From Microcaldota archaeon (lineage in GTDB: Archaea; Micrarchaeota; Micrarchaeia; Micrarchaeales; CABMGC01): DNA of 9,136 nucleotides. The notes under the pieces are model-generated. The model saw nothing but the letters and a program-made list of their open reading frames with translations. It was not told the DNA's origin and ran no database searches. This document shows, in pieces, positions 1-4,694 of this stretch; position 1 is the stretch's first letter, and every line of letters begins with the position of its first letter. The DNA lies in the NCBI GenBank assembly GCA_027314465.1, contig DAHVAU010000061.1, positions 1 to 9,136 on the forward strand. Direction: 5' to 3'. A program made the translations under genes and the position numbers.

Positions 1-145
1 TGCCTTCATCGTACGCCTCTCTTAGTTCACTTAGGCTGGGGTGCTTCATCGTAGGATTTGACGCTATAGCACGCTGTATGACAGATAGATCAACAGTGCG
101 GCGCTCACGCGCGGTGAAGAACCTGGCATCAGCCATGACTACCAT
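1..145 (-). CDS. Unrecognised protein, N-terminal fragment (runs off left edge)
   Basis: An open frame of 48 codons runs leftward from an ATG at 145 and has no stop before the edge. The product starts MVVMADARFFTARERRTVDL and looks mainly helical and charged. I do not recognise a family. A perfect GGAGG lies at 157-153 on the minus strand, 7 bases before the ATG, and an A/T-rich box (TATAATTATA, 177-168) lies further upstream. Together they argue for a real gene. The gene is divergent from the transglutaminase-like gene at 281. An internal ATG at 136 is a less likely start because it is 16 bases from the GGAGG. The fragment is short, so it could still be a chance open frame. Confidence 0.5.
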   Translation of the reverse strand, partial: MVVMADARFFTARERRTVDLSVIQRAIASNPTMKHPSLSELREAYDEG

Positions 146-167
146 ACATGTACCTCCTTTTTTCATT

Positions 168-177
168 TATAATTATA
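168..177 (-). promoter_or_regulatory. Putative TATA box for the left-edge gene
   Basis: TATAATTATA read on the minus strand, 23-32 bases before the ATG at 145. This is the spacing seen for other start-proximal TATA boxes in this window. The box is nearly palindromic, so it could also serve the plus strand. If it drives a transcript starting at the ATG, the GGAGG at 153-157 would not be in the message. Confidence 0.4.
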
Positions 178-249
178 GCCATGTCAACTACGAGATTCGC
201 AGCTAATTGCCCAATGCGCCGGAGCGCTTAGCGGCCCGTTCATACAGCC

Positions 250-258
250 TAATATATT
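250..258 (+). promoter_or_regulatory. Putative TATA box for the transglutaminase-like gene
   Basis: TAATATATT lies 23-31 bases before the ATG at 281, the expected place for an archaeal TATA box of a leaderless transcript. No Shine-Dalgarno sequence precedes the ATG, which fits a leaderless message. The 146-249 stretch before it shows no other gene, only a short GC hairpin (GCGC-CGGA-GCGC, about 216-227). Confidence 0.55.
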
Positions 259-280
259 CTCCGAGTGGATATCTAAACGT

Positions 281-859
281 ATGGAAGAAACCGCCTCGCT
301 CAAGGCCTACAACAGCATATACCTTGAGATAATAATGAGGTACAGGGACCACATAGAGGAGAAGGAGGGCCTGTATCTTGCCGACCTCCCAAAGCTAGTG
401 ACGCCTGGCGATGAGGGAGTGATACTGCTCGCCAACCAGCTCAGGGGCAACTTCCCGGCATATTCCTACGATGACAATTTCACAGATGCCGCAGTGATGG
501 CGTACGAGTACGTGAGAGAACGGATAATGCATATCTCAATACCCATACAGTTCTGGCTAAGGCCTGAGCAGACGCTGAGGTACGGAGCCGGGGACCTGTT
601 CGACAAGGCTGTGCTGCTGTGCAGCGTGCTTGTTGCCCTTGGCGCAGTATCGTCAAGGGTCGTCGTTGCGGTCAGCGGCGGAGAGAGGCATTTCATAGTA
701 TACTCAGAGTACGGCGGCAGTATAATATCATTCGACATTGAGAAAGGACGGCTTGGCTATGGCAGCTTTGAGGAGCTGCTGGGGAGCCTGTCCCTTGGCA
801 ATGACGAAGACTCCACTGCGTACGAATTCAATGACAAGATGTACAGGGACCTTGAATGA
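281..859 (+). CDS. Transglutaminase-fold protein, probably lacking the catalytic Cys
   Basis: 192 residues. The centre reads like the core of the transglutaminase/protease superfamily. There is a WLRPEQTL segment (92-99), then GDLFDKAVLL (104-113) where active members have GDCxDKAxLL, then a His in GERHFIVY (H137) and an Asp in ISFD (D152). The spacing of these three positions is normal, but the nucleophile position (106) is Leu. The nearest Cys, C114, is two helical turns later. The His and Asp are kept, so the fold looks intact while classical Cys-dependent chemistry looks unlikely. There is no signal peptide or membrane segment, so the protein is probably cytosolic. The start at 281 fits a TATA box 23-31 bases upstream and a leaderless message. 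It converges with the small basic gene, with two bases between their stops. The role is unknown, and the family call rests on motif reading only. Confidence 0.75.
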   Translation: MEETASLKAYNSIYLEIIMRYRDHIEEKEGLYLADLPKLVTPGDEGVILLANQLRGNFPAYSYDDNFTDAAVMAYEYVRERIMHISIPIQFWLRPEQTLRYGAGDLFDKAVLLCSVLVALGAVSSRVVVAVSGGERHFIVYSEYGGSIISFDIEKGRLGYGSFEELLGSLSLGNDEDSTAYEFNDKMYRDLE

Positions 860-861
860 GT

Positions 862-990
862 TCAGCGCCTCCTGTTCCTGTGCAGCTTTGCGCGCGAGGC
901 CTTCTTGAGCTTTGAGGCTGCTCTTTTCCTGTACGCTTTCCCAACCTTTCTATGCTTTCTCTTTACCCTTTTTTGTACCATTTCAATCAT
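862..990 (-). CDS. Very basic small protein (39-42 aa), unrecognised
   Basis: A short minus-strand frame encodes 42 residues starting MIEMVQKRVKRK and ending LHRNRRR. It has 10 Lys and 10 Arg, close to half of all residues, with a KVGKAYRKRAASKLKK centre that could form a basic helix. It has no Cys, acidic cluster or membrane segment. This composition fits a small ribosomal or nucleic-acid-binding protein, but it does not match L39e, L41e or S30e as I remember them. A good TATA box (TATAAATA, 1017-1010) lies upstream. Its spacing suits either the ATG at 990 or the in-frame ATG at 981, which would give 39 residues. It fills most of the gap after FEN1 (72 bases downstream of its stop) and ends 2 bases from the convergent gene. 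Expression is not proven. Confidence 0.6.
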   Translation of the reverse strand: MIEMVQKRVKRKHRKVGKAYRKRAASKLKKASRAKLHRNRRR

Positions 991-1009
991 TACCGTATCC
1001 CTCACAACC

Positions 1010-1017
1010 TATTTATA
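1010..1017 (-). promoter_or_regulatory. TATA box for the small basic gene
   Basis: TATAAATA on the minus strand lies 20-27 bases before the ATG at 990 and 29-36 before the ATG at 981. It sits in the FEN1-to-small-gene gap and gives that gene its own promoter. The spacing slightly favours a start at, or just before, the second ATG. Confidence 0.5.
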
Positions 1018-1061
1018 CTCGTTGCAAAATCGGGGAGTTTCAGGGATGCGGATGCATAAGC

Positions 1062-2120
1062 TCATATCCAGCCGCTTATTCCCTTCTGGCCCTTCACTCC
1101 TCTAAGCTCAGCGAGCTTGTCAGCCACCTTTGTGACCCTGTCCACCGAGAAATCGTGCTCGTCGCACATGAACCTTACTATGGCAGCCTTGTCGGACTTC
1201 CCCGAATTCACCAGCCTCTCGAACTGCTGCGCGCTGATATCGGCGTGCTCCGGGTTCATGAACAGCTGCTCAACCTCGCGGGGGTCAGAATCGAACTGGG
1301 TGTTATACTTCTCAGTTACATACTTCACGACCCCATCAAGATCCCCGCACTCCCTGACTATCTTCAGTGCAGTCTTGGGCCCGACCTTATCTATGCCCGT
1401 GTTGAAGTCCGTTCCCATGAGCATGCCAAGCAGTATAAGCTGGTTGCGGCTTATCCCGACGCTCTGCAGCAGCCTATCCAGCGACACGCGCTCAGGCTTA
1501 ACGTCTATGTACACGTTCTTATTTGGCAGCTTCCTCCTTCCGCTTATGGTGAGATTGCGTATCACGATCCCCGCCCCGAAGAGGAATGAATCGTAGTCCT
1601 GACTTGCACTTGCATACACAAGGCCTTTGCTCACCATCACTGCGGCCTGCGCCTCGCCCTCGCTTGGGGCCTGTATGTAAGGTATGCCCATTGCAGTGAG
1701 CAGCGCCTTTGCCCCGTCGACAACTTCCTTGGTTATCCTTGTGCTGGCCATTGCGCGCATGCGCGCCTCCTCAATCTGCCCGGCCGCTTTTGCCGCCTCC
1801 CATGCCCTGTGCGCCTCCTCACGCCTGTTGGCCCTGGCCTCGAGCGTGCGCCTCTTGAGCAGCGGCGGCATTCCGTCGAAGACAAAGACTGGAGTGATCC
1901 TGTACTCGAGCAGATTCACAGTGCGGTAAAGCAGGCCTGATAGATGGCTTGTGACCCTGTTCTTTGAGTCTACCAGCGGCGTGCCATCAGGCTGCCTTAT
2001 TATTGAGAGGAACTGGTATATCGTGTTGTACGCGTCTATTGCTATTGTCTTGCCGCCGATGTCGCTGAAGTCTATCTGCTCTTTAACCTCAGACACAAGC
2101 TTGCCGAGCTCTACAGCCAA
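1062..2120 (-). CDS. fen: Flap endonuclease 1 (archaeal FEN1)
   Basis: 352 residues, the usual length for archaeal FEN1. The enzyme removes 5' flaps made during Okazaki fragment maturation and repair, acting with the PCNA clamp. All seven metal-binding acids are present: D29 (IAIDAYN), D82 (VFVFDG), E154 and E156 (APSEGEAQAA), D175 and D177 (SQDYDSFLFG) and D238 (GTDFN). The helix-two-turn-helix K+ loop follows (about 242-254, DKVGPKTALKIV). The last eight residues, QKGISGWI, fit a PCNA-interacting (PIP) box, QxxhxxWh. The start is a TTG at 2120, chosen because it gives the family N-terminus (VELGKLV) and has a strong GGAGGAGG 6 bases upstream. The family's usual Gly2 is Ala here. It follows aMBF1 with one base between stop and start, so translation is probably coupled. 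Confidence 0.97.
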   Translation of the reverse strand: MAVELGKLVSEVKEQIDFSDIGGKTIAIDAYNTIYQFLSIIRQPDGTPLVDSKNRVTSHLSGLLYRTVNLLEYRITPVFVFDGMPPLLKRRTLEARANRREEAHRAWEAAKAAGQIEEARMRAMASTRITKEVVDGAKALLTAMGIPYIQAPSEGEAQAAVMVSKGLVYASASQDYDSFLFGAGIVIRNLTISGRRKLPNKNVYIDVKPERVSLDRLLQSVGISRNQLILLGMLMGTDFNTGIDKVGPKTALKIVRECGDLDGVVKYVTEKYNTQFDSDPREVEQLFMNPEHADISAQQFERLVNSGKSDKAAIVRFMCDEHDFSVDRVTKVADKLAELRGVKGQKGISGWI

Positions 2121-2121
2121 T

Positions 2122-2589
2122 TCATTCCTCCTCCTTTGGCCTCTTTATTATCGCAGCGTCGCCAAGAGTCACATCGCCGTGGTTGCTCTGCTGGAAATGC
2201 TGGTGCGCAGTGCCCTCCCTGGAGATGAGCCTTATCCCCAGTGCCTTCTCGAGCTTCTTCACGAGCCTGTCATCAGGCAGAGCGTGCTCGGCCTCCACCC
2301 TTACCAGTGTGCTCTCCTTCTCGTTTATCCTCTCCGCAAGTACCTTGGCCGGAAGCCCCATCGACTCCCTTGCCTGGCGTATGACCCTTCCGTAATTGTC
2401 AACTATCTCTCCTGCGCTCAGATCCGGAGCCCGAGTATACACCATCTTGCGCTCCTCCTGCGGTTTGACGAACGTCTGCAGTATCTCCTTGCCTGATGCG
2501 CACTTCCTGCATACCGACAGCTGAGTGCCATCTATATCGACAAGGTACAGCTCCTCGGACTTCCTGCCGCATATCTCGCATTCATCCAT
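2122..2589 (-). CDS. aMBF1, archaeal multiprotein bridging factor 1-like transcription factor
   Basis: 155 residues. The N-terminus is a zinc ribbon with C4, C7, C27 and C30 (CEIC and CRKC pairs). A charged linker leads to a Cro/C1-type helix-turn-helix domain at about 63-122 (NYGRVIRQARESMGLPAKVL, then ERINEKESTLVRVEAE and DDRLVKKLEKALGIRL). This zinc-ribbon plus HTH order is the archaeal MBF1 arrangement; MBF1 links regulators to TBP in eukaryotes, and the archaeal protein has been tied to transcription or translation. I chose the ATG at 2589 because MDECEICGR is the normal start. A longer frame from 2634 would read through the promoter and the 19-bp repeat. It leads an operon with FEN1 and is divergent from the S2P protease gene. 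Confidence 0.92.
   Translation of the reverse strand: MDECEICGRKSEELYLVDIDGTQLSVCRKCASGKEILQTFVKPQEERKMVYTRAPDLSAGEIVDNYGRVIRQARESMGLPAKVLAERINEKESTLVRVEAEHALPDDRLVKKLEKALGIRLISREGTAHQHFQQSNHGDVTLGDAAIIKRPKEEE
2127..2134 (-). promoter_or_regulatory. Shine-Dalgarno site that fixes the FEN1 TTG start
   Basis: GGAGGAGG on the minus strand, 6 bases before the TTG at 2120. It lies inside the last codons of aMBF1 (the Lys-Glu-Glu-Glu tail). No in-frame ATG is available for FEN1, because the nearby ATG at 2125 is out of frame. Confidence 0.7.
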
Positions 2590-2600
2590 ACGACCACAAG

Positions 2601-2619
2601 CGGCCCGGCGGTGCAGGCC
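2601..2619 (+). repeat. 19-bp GC-rich repeat, copy 1
   Basis: CGGCCCGGCGGTGCAGGCC, identical to 8981-8999. Its ends, GGCC and GGCC, are inverted and could pair; here the flanking G at 2620 extends the arms to CGGCC/GGCCG. It lies in the aMBF1/S2P divergent promoter region. On the minus strand it falls between the aMBF1 TATA box and the likely transcript start. On the plus strand it lies about 20 bases upstream of the S2P TATA box. A 19-base exact match is not expected by chance in 9 kb. Confidence 0.85.
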
Positions 2620-2630
2620 GATAAAATATT
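2620..2630 (-). promoter_or_regulatory. Putative TATA box for aMBF1-FEN1
   Basis: AATATTTTATC on the minus strand, centred about 36 bases before the aMBF1 ATG at 2589. A start 26-27 bases downstream of it would leave a leader of roughly 10 bases. It directly abuts the 19-bp repeat. There is no clear Shine-Dalgarno site before the ATG. Confidence 0.45.
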
Positions 2631-2639
2631 GCACTCAGG

Positions 2640-2649
2640 TTTATTTATA
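2640..2649 (+). promoter_or_regulatory. TATA box for the S2P protease gene
   Basis: TTTATTTATA lies 22-31 bases before the ATG at 2671, which implies a leaderless message starting at that ATG. It is the main reason for preferring 2671 over the GTG at 2611, which lies inside the 19-bp repeat and upstream of this box. Confidence 0.6.
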
Positions 2650-2670
2650 CTTGCATTGCATAAAACATGT

Positions 2671-4152
2671 ATGCAAAAGACCCCGAGTGCTGACAGCGCA
2701 GGCAGAAAGATAAAGTGGCCTGACACTGTTGCAGTATTCATCGTCACAGTGCTTGTGATTGCAGGCCTGTATTACTGGAGCGCAGTGCCGGTTCTCTACA
2801 GGATAGTGCTGGCGCTCATGGCAGTAGTGATATCCGGGGAACTGCTCATACGCAGGAACGGGTTCGCAAGACTGACCTCTGGGCTGTACATGGCCAGGAG
2901 CAGACTTGGGCTTAAGCGCATGGACGAGCTATCGCGCAGGCATCCGGAGTTCTGGAATGCCATGGCAGACTGGGGCCTTGTAATGGGATTCGGACTGCTC
3001 TCCATTGTGCTGTTCAAGAAGGACCTGAGCAAGAAGTCCGTAGTATTCGGGGCGATATCCATAGCCTTCATACTAATAGTCATAGTGCCCCAGACACTGC
3101 TTGCCTTTCCTTTTCTCAACATCCCAGGCATAACATCCAGGCTGCAGGGAATAGGCTTTGCCCCAAGCATATCGCAGCTAACCCCGCAGACTGCAGTGCT
3201 CTACGGCCTTAGCGTAGTGTCAGGGATGGTATTCTACATCATCGCACTGCTTGCGATAAACGCGGGCGGCGTGCTGTACGGCATCATACTGGCCCTAATC
3301 GGGCTCATAAACACTGGCACCGCAAACTACGCCGCAGTGAGCAACAGCATACCCGGCGTCGCCCCAGTCATACCCGGACTCACGATCCCTCTGGTCGCAG
3401 GCATCCTAGCCTTTGCAGTAGTGATCATACCCCACGAGTTCTCGCACGGAATACTTGCGAGGATATCAAAGATAAAGGTAAAGTCCTCAGGCCTGCTCAT
3501 GGCTGGCATAATACCGATAGGCGCATTCGTAGAGCCTGAGGAGGACAAGGTTGCAAAGCTCAAGAGGCAGGCGCAGAACAGGATCTCTGCCGCAGGAGTA
3601 TCAGCGAACATGCTGCTGGCACTCATGCTTGTAGTGCCGGTGCTGCTGATGTATTTCTACGTAATGCCACATTTCCACCAGAACTACATATACGTCGCGT
3701 ACGTGGTCCCGAACTCATCCGCATCCAGTGTGCTGGCCCCTGGGGACATCATAACCATGCTCAATGGCCATAGTGTCAGCAACCTGACAAACTTCGTTAA
3801 TGCGGCAAAAGCAGACGTGCCCAATTCATCCATATCCCTGGTTACGCACAATACCACGTACACGCTCCATACAAACAGCACGGGAAAGGTAGGCGTGGGG
3901 ATATACCAGGGCAGCAGGCTTACAGGCGGAGCTCTGGGCGGCATCGCATCGTTCATATACAGCTTCCTTGCGCTGGCATTCATGCTCAGCCTCTTCGTAG
4001 CCATAGTGAACTACCTGCCGCTTCCCGGATTCGACGGATGGAGGATATTCTACACTAGCATAAAAAACAAGATGCTGGTCAACTACATTGCGGCGTTCGT
4101 GATCATTGTCATAGTGCTCAATGTGCTGCCGTGGATATGGATAGGGCTCTGA
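2671..4152 (+). CDS. Site-2 protease family membrane zinc metalloprotease (M50) with PDZ-like domain
   Basis: 493 residues from the ATG at 2671. It is a polytopic membrane protein with hydrophobic stretches at about 17-36, 41-60, 100-115, 124-146, 177-213, 238-254, 274-288, 311-332, 424-446 and 470-490. The zinc site is HEFSH (H255, E256, H259) in a membrane helix. The third ligand is D455 in NYLPLPGFDG (447-456), matching the S2P NxxPxxxxDG motif. FVEPEEDK (287-293) and the AAGVSAN segment (307-313) are also typical. Residues about 336-415, between catalytic halves, look like a PDZ domain (APGDIITMLNGHSV, 356-369). Family members cut transmembrane segments to release regulators or clear signal peptides; the substrate here is unknown. 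The first 16 residues are polar and cytosolic-looking. The gene is divergent from aMBF1 and ends 10 bases from the convergent CarS gene. Confidence 0.93.
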   Translation: MQKTPSADSAGRKIKWPDTVAVFIVTVLVIAGLYYWSAVPVLYRIVLALMAVVISGELLIRRNGFARLTSGLYMARSRLGLKRMDELSRRHPEFWNAMADWGLVMGFGLLSIVLFKKDLSKKSVVFGAISIAFILIVIVPQTLLAFPFLNIPGITSRLQGIGFAPSISQLTPQTAVLYGLSVVSGMVFYIIALLAINAGGVLYGIILALIGLINTGTANYAAVSNSIPGVAPVIPGLTIPLVAGILAFAVVIIPHEFSHGILARISKIKVKSSGLLMAGIIPIGAFVEPEEDKVAKLKRQAQNRISAAGVSANMLLALMLVVPVLLMYFYVMPHFHQNYIYVAYVVPNSSASSVLAPGDIITMLNGHSVSNLTNFVNAAKADVPNSSISLVTHNTTYTLHTNSTGKVGVGIYQGSRLTGGALGGIASFIYSFLALAFMLSLFVAIVNYLPLPGFDGWRIFYTSIKNKMLVNYIAAFVIIVIVLNVLPWIWIGL

Positions 4153-4162
4153 CGACTGCCGA

Positions 4163-4684
4163 CTACCATGGCACTTCCTTTATCTTCAGCCTGTGCGCGC
4201 CCAGGTTCGTGAGCCTGTGCATCACCCATGTCAGCATGAACAGGAAGATTATTCCGTATACGCTCGGGAAGGATCCGGGGTAGTAGGCGTATATGGGTAG
4301 CGTGAATATCAGCGCGAATGCAAGGAACGGGTACTGGTCGAGGACAGGGACTTGGTGCCCTTCCTGCACGCCCGCCTGCCTCTTCATGAAACTTCCGAGC
4401 AGATCGCCGAAGTGGGTGCCTACTGCCTCAGTCATGCCCACTGCCAGCATGTATCCGAACCCTGGCGCCAGCGATTCGAGATAGCCCACTATGATTCCGG
4501 CGCATATGCCTGCGGCAAGCCCCCTTCTCGTCTTGTGCCGCCCGAGCAGGGGCCTGCCCCTGAATGTGGCGCCGGTAAGCGGCCTTGAGCCTTTGCCGAA
4601 TATCACAGGAGCCCCGTTAGCCACATAGGCCGGGAGGATGAATATCACCGGGTAGATGATTATCGTGTATAGCCAGTTGTACAT
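4163..4684 (-). CDS. carS: CDP-archaeol synthase
   Basis: 173 residues from the ATG at 4684. CarS joins CTP to unsaturated archaeol phosphate to make CDP-archaeol, the branch-point precursor of archaeal polar lipids, in the cytoplasmic membrane. Family signatures are present: VANGAPVIFGKG (21-32), the GRHKTRRG segment (48-55), GDLLGSFMKR (93-102) and PVLDQ (113-117). Membrane segments are at about 4-24, 57-92, 118-136 and 139-156. Two places differ from the sequence I associate with the family: PLTGATFRGR where PID and DGR are usual. The ATG at 4684 gives the usual hydrophobic start; the upstream ATG at 4738 would add 18 Arg-rich residues overlapping AlaRS. It is the last gene of the nuclease-AlaRS-CarS operon, 10 bases after the AlaRS stop. 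Confidence 0.9.
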   Translation of the reverse strand: MYNWLYTIIIYPVIFILPAYVANGAPVIFGKGSRPLTGATFRGRPLLGRHKTRRGLAAGICAGIIVGYLESLAPGFGYMLAVGMTEAVGTHFGDLLGSFMKRQAGVQEGHQVPVLDQYPFLAFALIFTLPIYAYYPGSFPSVYGIIFLFMLTWVMHRLTNLGAHRLKIKEVPW

Positions 4685-4694
4685 GGACCTGCGC

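Noticed and set aside
181..231. 16-codon plus-strand frame in the left intergenic region
   Set aside because: Very short, with no Shine-Dalgarno site and with the TATA box too close to its ATG. Its composition is not informative.
951..976. Pyrimidine-rich run with six T, possible plus-strand terminator for the transglutaminase-like gene
   Set aside because: It is explained by the Lys/Arg-rich codons of the opposite-strand small gene and lies about 100 bases after the stop.
912..1589. Long plus-strand frame (225 codons) opposite FEN1
   Set aside because: It is antisense to a clearly conserved FEN1 and to the small basic gene. Its product shows no recognisable motif and it has no start signals.
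2590..2634. ATG at 2634 that would extend aMBF1 by 15 residues
   Set aside because: It would read through the aMBF1 TATA box and the repeat. The known family start is directly before the first zinc-ribbon Cys.
2611..2670. GTG start that would extend the S2P protein by 20 residues
   Set aside because: It lies inside the 19-bp repeat and upstream of a well-placed TATA box (2640-2649). The added residues are not family-like, and the ATG at 2671 is preferred.
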